Of a DNA stretch of 64,000 nt, positions 1-9,464 are shown in pieces. Source of the DNA: Diadema setosum (taxonomy: Eukaryota > Echinodermata > Echinoidea > Diadematoida > Diadematidae); NCBI GenBank assembly GCA_033980235.1, contig CM067066.1:32651180-32715179 (forward strand). Reading direction: 5' to 3'. A model generated the notes under the pieces. It did not search any database and was not told the origin of the DNA. It saw only the letters and a program-made list of their open reading frames with translations. Position numbers and translations under genes: made by a program. Position 1 is the stretch's first letter, and every line of letters begins with the position of its first letter.

Positions 1-1
1 A

Positions 2-141
2 GGTGGCAGAGGTGGCAGAGGTGGCAGAGGAAGAGGTGGACGTGGGGCGTACCGAGGCGGAAGGGAGTGGAGACGTGTAGACAGGTGTGAAGGAATGGGG
101 CGTGGCGAAGCTCGAGGAGCTTACCAAGCCCAAGGAGACAG
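2..141 (+). CDS. ZNFX1: ZNFX1-like gene A, N-terminal RG-rich coding exon (5' end outside window)
   Basis: The frame opening at base 2 is read through at least 46 codons rich in Gly and Arg: GGR triplets encoded by a 9-bp tandem repeat, then RG pairs mixed with Glu, Ala and Gln. It ends in AG followed by a strong GTGAGC donor at 142. The leftover two bases (phase 2) join in frame to the acceptor at 9464/9465, giving Ser-Arg-Thr-Lys and then the conserved LGYK segment that precedes the N-terminal domain of ZNFX1. Known family members also have an Arg-rich disordered N-terminus, and RG-rich tails commonly bind RNA or drive condensates. A weaker phase-compatible donor at 85 would shorten the exon by 19 codons. 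The start codon lies left of the window. Assignment to gene A rests on phase, composition and order; the intervening intron is 9.3 kb, so transcript support is lacking. Confidence 0.62.
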
Positions 142-207
142 GTGAGCTCTATACGCAGTGCTTAAGGCATTGCCAAGGTGAGCTCTATACGCAGTGCTTA
201 AGGCATT
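142..207 (+). repeat. 36-bp tandem duplication of the donor-site region
   Basis: A unit beginning GTGAGCTCTATACGCAGTGC is repeated with period 36 (starts 142 and 178), so two identical candidate 5' splice sites sit in tandem. Using the second would retain an in-frame TGA directly after the Arg codon, so only the first keeps the gene A frame open. Confidence 0.8.
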
Positions 208-2215
208 ACCGGAGTAAAGTCAATGATAATAGTACCATCACAAGTACCGTATGTCTCCCCCCCCCCCCCGAAGAAAAAAAATCAACAACGGTTCCCTCTA
301 CAATGCTAGAATAGTGAATCAATCCAAATACAATATCAGGGTATGAAACTATAACTCATTGCCAACATCTTATAGAAAACCCCATTCGATTTGCTTCAAT
401 GGTAAAAGAGAAATTGGAATTTTGTAGAGGATGTCAGGAATCTCTTCCCTCCAAGTTCTGTCTATTGTATTCACACACAAGCATCGAAGTGTTAAACGTG
501 GAAGAATCAGACTCATGACATGCTTTACAACAATTCACATTTCTCTGTGACCGCTCCACCAAAATGGATGGGGTTTGTGCAAAATTAAGCTAAAATGTTA
601 TATTTTAAGACGCTGAAGTAGCATTTAGACAGTTTAATCATATTGGATGTTATCAATGCGAAAATCTGATTGCAATTTTTTTTTGACATACTGTATGTTA
701 CCTCAACCACTGCACTTCTAATGATCCACATTTGCTATAAAAATGATAACAATAATGAAAATGGTAAACACGTATTTGCGTTTATCACATTCCTGAGAGT
801 GGGGATGGCTACATCCTACCTATATGTAAGTAATAAACTATCAGATTGAACATTATTTTTTTCAATTGAATTGGCATATCAACTTTAGAAATGACCTTAA
901 ATATAGAAACAAAATCAACTAGTAAAGTTACATTATAAATTATTTTGTAAATACGATGATTCCAAATGTAGATGTCCTTACGATACATCAGTGGTATAAG
1001 TATTACTAAAGGAAATACCATAATACTAGAAATACTTGTTAAAGTGTTGGGAGTAGTACAATAAAAATGAATTATAATGCAATGAAATAACAAACTGAGT
1101 CTAAACAATGCAAAATGAAAGACTTCGTCGAGGAATTAATCACGTGTGAGATTATTAAGTGATTATTCAGATTTATGAATATTGTATAGAATTTCGAAAA
1201 AACGATTTTCGTTTTCATTTCAACTTGGTCAGTTATTAAACAACAAAACACCTGGAATCAAGTACCAAAATCATTTCATAACTTATTTCATCGAAATAGT
1301 CACGTACACAGTTATCCCACAATGCGACCCAACGAATTTCATGTTCAATTCCATTCAAATGAAATTTTGCTTCTAATAACACAATTTCGTTATCGACACA
1401 GATTCAAAAATTCAGCTGTTTATAAAAAAAAAAGTGGAGCGAAATTTTAAAATAGCTTTGCAATAGCTTACATAACAGCTTCAAGGTTCTCTTATGTCTT
1501 AGATATAAGCTTAACAAAATCATTGTTTCCCACTTATATTACATAATTGAATTGTTCATGTAATAAGCTTTGTACTAGTTGTCCTATGATAGCGATGGAG
1601 TGGCGTGTTCACTGACATCACTTCTTGTCATTTTTCTTTCCCCTTAGCTCCTTCTTCTCATTCGCATGCTGTATTATGTCATTCTATTCTCGGTCTTGCT
1701 TCAATATTGCGTCTTTTGTTCATAAGTCCATTCTTTTTTATTTGAGTGACTACCTGTGTGCCGTTGTATGTATTGTTGTCTTGTCACATATTATACCAGC
1801 ACAAACGGCTCAATGAAAAGTGTTTATAAACAATAACGTAACATTCAAGTTTATCATCTTCTTGTATACTTAAGAGCAAACTACTGTCTACGGCATGCTT
1901 TATCATCAACATCAGCATGTATATTGACCACCTAGCTGAAAAGCCACAAAAAGTAGCCAAAATAAATGTTCACTTTTCCACATAGTTTAGGTAAGTAAGC
2001 TATATAAGCTTTAAAGTGATATATAACTTGTTAAATTTGGACCATCCTGACCGATGAAAATTGAAATGAGAGAGAGGAGCAGGTGCAGTTTCATAGAAAA
2101 GGAAGAAAATATGATTTCAAGATTACACTTACACTAAGGCGTGCTGTGTAAAATTGTCAATAAGAATCGAAAGCAGCGCCTGTCCCTCTCCACTCCCCGA
2201 AAAAAATATACATAT

Positions 2216-3360
2216 TGTTACGACCAAAATCACTCTGAGAATGATTGCACCAAAAGAAACAATCAACTAATGTTCAGGCGGTTTATTAACAGTGATATTG
2301 TGGGTACAGACTCGTGATCGGTTCTCACATCAGTACAATAACGATCAATAGAAACAGTTACAAATCAGTAATAGAATCACTTACACTTAATACCTGCAAT
2401 ATCCCTGGAAATGTCCAAATACGATGCTCGATACACAAAGGAATGATCCACGATGCACCGATGAATGATACCTTCGACGTAAATCCAGAGGTGCCGGTTA
2501 CGATAGTCCAAGGTATAGATCCGGGGTAAAATCCAAGTTAGATGTCCACGGTAAAATGTTCACAGCGAAACGTGTAGAATCCAGACGTTATGACGACCAC
2601 GTCCAGTTGATGCGTTGAATGATGATTCACTTTATAATGTCCAGCAAGGAATCCAGCCCGTCACAGCTTTGCCGTAATAATGTCCGTTGACACTAAAATA
2701 TGGAGTCGCTCTCCAATGTAGGCAAATTAATTCTCTGCAGGCAAAATGTCTCCCAGGCCTTATCTCCACAAACACAATTGGTATAGCAGGTCAGCAGGTA
2801 ACACAGGACTGACTATAACAAGTCGCTTCAGAGCCAGAAGTGACGTAACTCTCAGAGCAGAGGTGTTGGGTACTCTGCCTACCTCAGAATTTCTCCTGCT
2901 TATATACTATCCATTCACCCCTTTCTAGTACATTCTGTAATTTTCTCCAACCTGGGGCTACATACCTGAACATACTAGCAAGTCCAAATTCCAGGAATCC
3001 TGGATGACTCACTGCCTAATATGTGCATAACATCATTGCCAAAATTAACTACCAATCACATTGGGCTACAAGGGCAGTGCCTCACTCAGCCAGCACTTCC
3101 TAGAATTTTCTGGAATGGGTGAAATCATTCTAGATTGAGTGAGCTATAATGTATTTCCTGTCACATGCATACATGTACTGTAGCTACATTCCATACCACG
3201 TAGAAAATTCTCCACTGATCTGGTCAGCCTGTATGTACTATATCTATATCATATAGAATGTTCTCCATTAATCTGGTCCACCTGTGTACATACACATTAA
3301 AACAACCATGCATACAGCCTTGATACATGTACATAACTACTTGTGTGTACATTTGTGACA
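2216..3360 (-). repeat. 3' LTR of the Gypsy element
   Basis: This is a 1145-bp direct repeat of 6975-8119, bounded by TG...CA with an imperfect 6-bp inverted end. Read in element orientation it is the downstream LTR. The only mismatch I noticed against the partner is at 2246. Confidence 0.95.
2282..2287 (-). terminator. Putative polyadenylation signal in the 3' LTR
   Basis: AATAAA on the minus strand lies about 70 bp before the LTR end, the usual place for retrotransposon 3' end formation. Its copy in the 5' LTR is at 7041-7046. Confidence 0.45.
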
Positions 3361-3372
3361 CCATCCCCCATG
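3361..3372 (-). other. Polypurine tract next to the 3' LTR
   Basis: On the minus strand the bases ATGGGGGATGG directly precede the LTR. This is the expected plus-strand primer position. The tract is short and interrupted by T, so it is a modest match. Confidence 0.5.
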
Positions 3373-3692
3373 GGAAAAAGAAAGTCTTGCCGTAGCAAGG
3401 GTTTCTTTTACCTTCACAATTTCTCATTGTTATTTACAACGAATGTGAGGTAAAATCCAAGTCAAGCAACAATAATCACATACTATCACATGCCTTTTGA
3501 ATAGCTTCATTAATTCCATGTTCTCTTTTCATGGATACCATTTACATTGATATTGCTTGGATTCTCAAAGCTTATACAATCATGTCAAACTCAAATTGCA
3601 TGCATCAGTAATGGATAAGCTAGACACATACACTGTAAGTGATATGCTGGTGAAAACTTTTCACCCTTGAATTCTGCTGTGCTATCCACTAC

Positions 3693-6600
3693 CTATGTCA
3701 CACCAACCGACTTTCTGTCATAGCACTCTTTCAACATGTTGACATGACACATTCTCTGTTCTTTTCGTCTGTCTGGTGTACTGACTACGTAGTTCACGTC
3801 ATTGAGTTTCTTTTTGACACAGTATGGGCCACTGAACTTGGCTTTCAGTGGTTCACCTCGTATGGGCAGCAGTACAAGAACTTTGTCACCTGGTTTGAAG
3901 GTTCGGGCTTTGGCATTTTTGTCTGCCTTTCTCTTCATAGAGTCTTGTGACACTTTCAAGTGTTCCCTAGCTACCTCACAAGCCTTTGAAAGCCTTTCAC
4001 GAAACTTGGACACATAGTCAAGTAGGTGGACCTCATCATCCTCAGTCATGAATTTCTCTTTGATGAGCTTCAGTGGGCCCCTAACTTCATGACCGTACAC
4101 CAACTCAAATGGGCTGAAACCCGTCGACTCATTTGGGGAGTCCCTCGTTGCGAACAGCAGGAAAGGGATGCCCTTATCCCAATCCTCGGGATACTCCTCA
4201 CAAAATGCCCTAATCATTGTCTTTAGGGTCTGGTGGTAGCGCTCCAACGCACCTTGGGATTGGGGATGATAAGCTGACGACTTCAGCTGCTTCACACCCA
4301 AACGATACATCACCTCTTGAAATATGCCTGACATGAAATTTGACCCTTGGTCAGACTGCACTTCCTTGGGCAACCCATACCTAGTGAAAAACTGCACTAG
4401 AGCATCTACCACAGTCTTAGCAGTGATATTTCGCAACGGGATAGCCTCTGGAAACCGTGTAGACATATCCATAATTGTCAAGAGGTACTTATGACCCGAC
4501 CTAGTCCTAGGCAAAGGTCCAACACAGTCAACTAGAACCCGACTGAATGGTTCTTCAAACGCAGGTATCGGAATCAATGGCGCCGGCTTCACTGAATGCT
4601 GTGGTTTACCAGCCACCTGACATGTGTGACAAGTCTTGCAAAACTCAGCCACATCCACATTCAACCCTGGCCAATAGAAATGCCTCATGATCCGATCCTT
4701 TGTCTTTCTGACGCCTAAATGGCCGCCAACAGGTAACTCGTGAGCAATCCTCAAGATCTCACCGCGGTAACTAGGAGGGACAACAACTTGACGGACCACC
4801 GTCCAATCCTCATCAGCTGGCCTATGGGGAGGTCTCCACTTCCTCATCAAAATGCCATCTTTGACATAATAGCACTCAGGGACCTTTTCAGCCTCAGCCT
4901 CAGAACACGCCGTCTGAGACAAGCCTTTCAACTCAGAGTCTGCCTGCTGTGCTTCAACCAAGGAAGACTTGCTAAACAGCCCATCACTTTTAGCCTCGGA
5001 GCCTAATACAGCAACCCCATCATTCAAATCCTTGAAAAAGGTTTCTGCCAACCGAACACCGGAATTCTCCTCCACATCAACAGAATCCGCATCATCTTGA
5101 ACAGCTCTACGAGCCTGAGACCTAGTCACAACACAATCTGGGAAAATCCCAGGAAACTCCTCCTGCAACTGCTCAGTTTCAGCAACCACCACTGGTTTAT
5201 CCGAAACAACTGGAGACGCAACCACCTTATCCCCAGCCAAGTCATTCCCCAACAGGAAATCAATGCCTACCATGGGCAACTCAGGAACAACTCCAACAGT
5301 GACAGGACCAGAAACTAGGTCACACTTCAAATCCACTCTATACAGTGGTACTGACATATAACTGCCATCAACAGTCTGAATCAAGACTTTTGCATTCACT
5401 GCACTATCTGGTGGAAAAGTCATACCACCATCCACCATCAACGACTGAGAGGCCCCCGTATCCCGCAGGATAACTACTGGTTTACCTGCCTCACCAGAAG
5501 TACATGGGGTCACCTCACCATCAAACAAAAAGCTACGATAGCTCTCGTCCACCTGCTTAGTCCTATCTTTGAATTTGGGAGATCGACTTTCAATGGCCTG
5601 TGTTTCACTGAACGGGACACTATTTTCGGGTAGGACACTTTTTGACATGACAAATCCCATGTCCTTCTTTGTTTTGTTTTGCAACTTCCAACACTGTGAC
5701 TTTACATGCCCTGTCTTGTTACAGTGAAAACATTTGATAACATTTGCACTTGTATTGGACCCTTTGTCAGATTGAGGCTTTGGTGCCGATGAAGTTTCAG
5801 AACTCGTGCCTTTTTCAGAACCAGCATTCTTTGGATTGCTCGACTGATTTTTGTCTCTCTTATTTCCAGAGAAATTCCTGAAAGGTGGTCTGTTGTCATT
5901 TCTGTGGGTCAGCTCATACTCATCAGCCATCAAGGCTGCTTTATGCAAACTTGTCACTTTGTGATCATCCAAATGCGACCTCACACTGAAAGCAACACTC
6001 TTTTTGAATTCTTCCAAGAGAACAACCTCACGTAGGTTATCAAAATCCTGATCCACTTTCAGGGATCTGTACCACCTATCAAACATCATTTCTTTTTCAC
6101 GAGCAAACTCAACATGTGTCTGGCCTGGTTTGCGGTACGAATTTCTGAACTTATGTCTGTACGCCTCTGGCACCAACTCATAAGCATTCAACACTGCCTT
6201 CTTGACTGTAGCATAGTCACGTGATTGCTCTTCAGAGAGAGATGAGTACACATCAGCTGCTTTGCCGACAAACACACTTTGAAGGAGCAAGGGCCAAAAT
6301 TCCTGTGGCCAGTTCAAACTGTTAGCCACCTTCTCAAATGACACAAAATATGCATCAACTCTGTTTTCTTCAAACTTTGGCACCAATCGAATGTTCTTGG
6401 CCAAATCAAATTCAGAGGGAGCCCTTTCACGATTTCCAACAGTTTGTGCATGAGTCAATTCCATCTCACGCAATTTCAGTTGTTGCTCCACTTCAAGTTT
6501 CTTCATTTCAATTTCTCTTTCAATTTCTAATCTCATCTTCTCTTTCTCCATTTCTAATTCCCTTGCTCTTTCTCTCTCCTTCATTTCCAATTTAGCAAGC

Positions 6601-6872
6601 TCAAGCCGTGTTTGATCTGAAATTTGAGTTTGATCTGAAGTGTCAATTTCTTCTTTGAGCTCCATGTGACCAGCTACCAAGTCAAGAATCTCTGCCTTTC
6701 TTACACCTTGTGGAACATCAACATTTAAATGCTGTGCAATAGCAGTCAAATCACATTTGCGTAACCTTTGCAAATCTTTGAGGGACAAATCTGTCCTCTG
6801 AACAAATGCCTGAACATCCATTGTACTGATTGACATTGTCACATGTATTACACACAATGTACAATTGAACAA
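3693..6872 (-). CDS. Gag-protease-integrase polyprotein of a Gmr1-like Gypsy element (no RT/RNase H)
   Basis: This single intact frame of 1059 codons opens with Met; a second Met 12 codons in may be the real start. In order it shows a SAP-like helical segment (about 28-70), a charged coiled coil (about 90-145), and a gag core with a SCAN-like part (about 220-350). A CCHC zinc knuckle follows, C-x2-C-x4-H-x4-C at 381-394. Next is an aspartic protease with DTGA at 471-474, an integrase zinc module (H711, H718, C748, C751), and the integrase core with D782, D841 and E877, where the 35-residue D-E spacing is canonical. A GPY/F-type module sits near 1020. No reverse transcriptase or RNase H motif lies between protease and integrase or after integrase. 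The protein would process and package gag and integrate DNA but cannot copy RNA. The frame has no stop or frameshift, so the copy looks young. Confidence 0.93.
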   Translation of the reverse strand: MFNCTLCVIHVTMSISTMDVQAFVQRTDLSLKDLQRLRKCDLTAIAQHLNVDVPQGVRKAEILDLVAGHMELKEEIDTSDQTQISDQTRLELAKLEMKERERARELEMEKEKMRLEIEREIEMKKLEVEQQLKLREMELTHAQTVGNRERAPSEFDLAKNIRLVPKFEENRVDAYFVSFEKVANSLNWPQEFWPLLLQSVFVGKAADVYSSLSEEQSRDYATVKKAVLNAYELVPEAYRHKFRNSYRKPGQTHVEFAREKEMMFDRWYRSLKVDQDFDNLREVVLLEEFKKSVAFSVRSHLDDHKVTSLHKAALMADEYELTHRNDNRPPFRNFSGNKRDKNQSSNPKNAGSEKGTSSETSSAPKPQSDKGSNTSANVIKCFHCNKTGHVKSQCWKLQNKTKKDMGFVMSKSVLPENSVPFSETQAIESRSPKFKDRTKQVDESYRSFLFDGEVTPCTSGEAGKPVVILRDTGASQSLMVDGGMTFPPDSAVNAKVLIQTVDGSYMSVPLYRVDLKCDLVSGPVTVGVVPELPMVGIDFLLGNDLAGDKVVASPVVSDKPVVVAETEQLQEEFPGIFPDCVVTRSQARRAVQDDADSVDVEENSGVRLAETFFKDLNDGVAVLGSEAKSDGLFSKSSLVEAQQADSELKGLSQTACSEAEAEKVPECYYVKDGILMRKWRPPHRPADEDWTVVRQVVVPPSYRGEILRIAHELPVGGHLGVRKTKDRIMRHFYWPGLNVDVAEFCKTCHTCQVAGKPQHSVKPAPLIPIPAFEEPFSRVLVDCVGPLPRTRSGHKYLLTIMDMSTRFPEAIPLRNITAKTVVDALVQFFTRYGLPKEVQSDQGSNFMSGIFQEVMYRLGVKQLKSSAYHPQSQGALERYHQTLKTMIRAFCEEYPEDWDKGIPFLLFATRDSPNESTGFSPFELVYGHEVRGPLKLIKEKFMTEDDEVHLLDYVSKFRERLSKACEVAREHLKVSQDSMKRKADKNAKARTFKPGDKVLVLLPIRGEPLKAKFSGPYCVKKKLNDVNYVVSTPDRRKEQRMCHVNMLKECYDRKSVGVT

Positions 6873-6952
6873 TCAACTCACTGGTATTTTGTCTGTACCA
6901 ATATTCTGGATTCCGGAACGTTCCAAATTCTAAGTTTTGGCTTTAAATTCAC

Positions 6953-6970
6953 TTCCCGGACAAGCCCCCA
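6953..6970 (-). other. Primer binding site, tRNA-Pro type
   Basis: On the minus strand, four bases after the 5' LTR, the sequence is TGGGGGCTTGTCCGGGAA. It matches the complement of the 3' end of animal tRNA-Pro at 16 of 18 positions, including the terminal TGG. This marks the start site for minus-strand DNA synthesis. Confidence 0.85.
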
Positions 6971-6974
6971 ATTT

Positions 6975-8119
6975 TGTTACGACCAAAATCACTCTGAGAA
7001 TGATCGCACCAAAAGAAACAATCAACTAATGTTCAGGCGGTTTATTAACAGTGATATTGTGGGTACAGACTCGTGATCGGTTCTCACATCAGTACAATAA
7101 CGATCAATAGAAACAGTTACAAATCAGTAATAGAATCACTTACACTTAATACCTGCAATATCCCTGGAAATGTCCAAATACGATGCTCGATACACAAAGG
7201 AATGATCCACGATGCACCGATGAATGATACCTTCGACGTAAATCCAGAGGTGCCGGTTACGATAGTCCAAGGTATAGATCCGGGGTAAAATCCAAGTTAG
7301 ATGTCCACGGTAAAATGTTCACAGCGAAACGTGTAGAATCCAGACGTTATGACGACCACGTCCAGTTGATGCGTTGAATGATGATTCACTTTATAATGTC
7401 CAGCAAGGAATCCAGCCCGTCACAGCTTTGCCGTAATAATGTCCGTTGACACTAAAATATGGAGTCGCTCTCCAATGTAGGCAAATTAATTCTCTGCAGG
7501 CAAAATGTCTCCCAGGCCTTATCTCCACAAACACAATTGGTATAGCAGGTCAGCAGGTAACACAGGACTGACTATAACAAGTCGCTTCAGAGCCAGAAGT
7601 GACGTAACTCTCAGAGCAGAGGTGTTGGGTACTCTGCCTACCTCAGAATTTCTCCTGCTTATATACTATCCATTCACCCCTTTCTAGTACATTCTGTAAT
7701 TTTCTCCAACCTGGGGCTACATACCTGAACATACTAGCAAGTCCAAATTCCAGGAATCCTGGATGACTCACTGCCTAATATGTGCATAACATCATTGCCA
7801 AAATTAACTACCAATCACATTGGGCTACAAGGGCAGTGCCTCACTCAGCCAGCACTTCCTAGAATTTTCTGGAATGGGTGAAATCATTCTAGATTGAGTG
7901 AGCTATAATGTATTTCCTGTCACATGCATACATGTACTGTAGCTACATTCCATACCACGTAGAAAATTCTCCACTGATCTGGTCAGCCTGTATGTACTAT
8001 ATCTATATCATATAGAATGTTCTCCATTAATCTGGTCCACCTGTGTACATACACATTAAAACAACCATGCATACAGCCTTGATACATGTACATAACTACT
8101 TGTGTGTACATTTGTGACA
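6975..8119 (-). repeat. 5' LTR of the Gypsy element
   Basis: This is the partner of 2216-3360 at a constant offset of 4759. In element orientation it lies upstream of the coding frame and beside the primer binding site. It contains a TATA-like box and an AATAAA signal, in the order expected for U3-R-U5. Confidence 0.95.
7658..7668 (-). promoter_or_regulatory. Putative TATA box in the 5' LTR
   Basis: On the minus strand the sequence reads TAGTATATAAG, the only clear TATA-type motif I noticed in the LTR. It lies about 450 bp inside the U3 side and could place transcription start near 7630. The same motif is at 2899-2909 in the other LTR. Confidence 0.5.
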
Positions 8120-9464
8120 ATATCGTATTAAATATCTATGGTCCAGAAAAAACTGCTAGTAAAGGGATACCGATTTCGGATTTGTTTTTGAAGCCACCAA
8201 AGTTTGACAGTAGGTAGAGAATATTATACTTTCTTGGTAGGCAAAACAAACTTTAAATATCTAAGGCGGTCATCCCAAATTATAATTTTTGTAATTTATT
8301 TAATTTTTGTAATTGTAATCTCCGACCTCTTGTGGGTTTGAAGCCTTATGGTCATATATATATATATATATATGTATATTGTTATATATATCATTGGTTT
8401 ATTGCTTTCTTTTTTTTTGGGGGGGGGGGGGTGGAGGTGATCCGCTTCTTATACGTTTAGTATAGATAACTCTTTTCCATCGCTTGATTTAGTCTTTGGT
8501 ACCATTGCAAAGTGTACATTGTTTTCTCGTTATATAATTATCCATACATATATTTCGTACTATACTTTATGACTTGTACTACTTTCAAATTGTTTAACAA
8601 TATAGATAGACAATATTGTATCTTATATTAACCCTTTAGCAACTGAAGATTACGTACATAATGACCTATTGCTCCCTGGAAGGTGCAGCAATAATACTCT
8701 CGCTTCGACATCTTTCTAAATTATGCAAAACAGATTCCTGTATGTTTATTTTTTTTGTCTATTAAGTTATGTTTATTTGCAAGCCTATCAAGACTTAACC
8801 AAGACACTTGTGTGTCATAGTTTTGTTGACCTTTACCTCTTATATATAATCATTATATTCTACACGAAAATAATGAAAAAAAGTACAGCTTAAAACGTTA
8901 AAAAAGAAGGGGCGGGCAGTTTCGACCGGTTTAGGGAGTAATCTGACGGGCTGTTTCGGGCGATTTGTAGTTACTAATGGGTTAAGTTATGTTTTGTTTG
9001 ATGGAAATAAATTATAATCGATTTTTTTTTTAGATAAATTAAGATTCGCCCCTATTCCCCCACTCGTATATAATTTTGTGTTGAGTTTGATTTGAAAAAA
9101 AAAATCTCTCAAGAGCATGACATTAAATCTTTGTCATATAGTATTGTCAAATACTCTTTTTCAAAGTTTTAGCACAGTTTGATTGTGTCTGGCAATTCGC
9201 ACTTTGCATTTGTTTTACTCCTTAAATCAGTGATATAATATGTACAGTTTTTTACTGGCAATGTTATGCTCTTTATTTACTGAAAATTTCTTTTTTGTTT
9301 GTTTCTGGAAACAACCAATCAATATATCGCCTACGTTGACTTTTATGATGTAGTTAGTGTTGAATTGTAATTCTTGTGGCTATTAAAAAGCTGCAAGCGA
9401 CATACCGCACGAGGATAAAGGCCTATCAATTGTAACAATGTAAGATGATGTTTATGATTTCCAG

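Larger units (their letters stand above)
2216..8119 (-). mobile_element. LTR retrotransposon, Ty3/Gypsy (Gmr1-like), lacking reverse transcriptase
   Basis: A 5.9-kb element in reverse orientation has two 1145-bp LTRs starting TGTTAC and ending GTGACA. It carries a tRNA-Pro-type primer binding site, a purine-rich tract beside the 3' LTR and one long frame for gag, protease and integrase. The flanks share ATAT (2212-2215 and 8120-8123), a probable 4-bp target-site duplication. By eye I found one difference between the LTRs (T2246 against C7005), so insertion was recent. The SCAN-like gag and the integrase resemble the Gmr1 group, in which integrase comes before reverse transcriptase. Here the coding region ends soon after the integrase GPY/F module and no RT or RNase H is present, so the copy must depend on a partner element for replication. 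It sits antisense inside the proposed intron 1 of gene A. Confidence 0.93.
142..9464 (+). other. Gene A intron 1 (holds an antisense LTR retrotransposon)
   Basis: The interval between donor GTGAGC at 142 and acceptor TTTCCAG ending at 9464 has no coding signal on the + strand. It contains an LTR element at 2216-8119 on the opposite strand. The left part (142-2215) and right part (8120-9464) are AT-rich sequence with homopolymer runs and a short TA microsatellite near 8347-8375. I see no gene there. Its existence depends on linking the RG exon to the helicase exon. Confidence 0.55.

Noticed and set aside
87..314. Open frame of 75 codons starting at 87
   Set aside because: It overlaps the RG exon in another frame and then runs through the duplicated donor region and a C-run. 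It is better explained as a shadow frame.
2314..2529. Open frame of 71 codons, repeated exactly at 7073-7288, and the 60-codon pair at 2746 and 7505
   Set aside because: They are identical only because they lie in the two LTR copies. No coding character is seen and they oppose the element's transcription.
9445..9464. ATG at 9445 as the start of gene A
   Set aside because: It lies within the acceptor tract (TTTATGATTTCCAG). The equivalent ATGs in B also lie in intron sequence, and phase supports an upstream exon.
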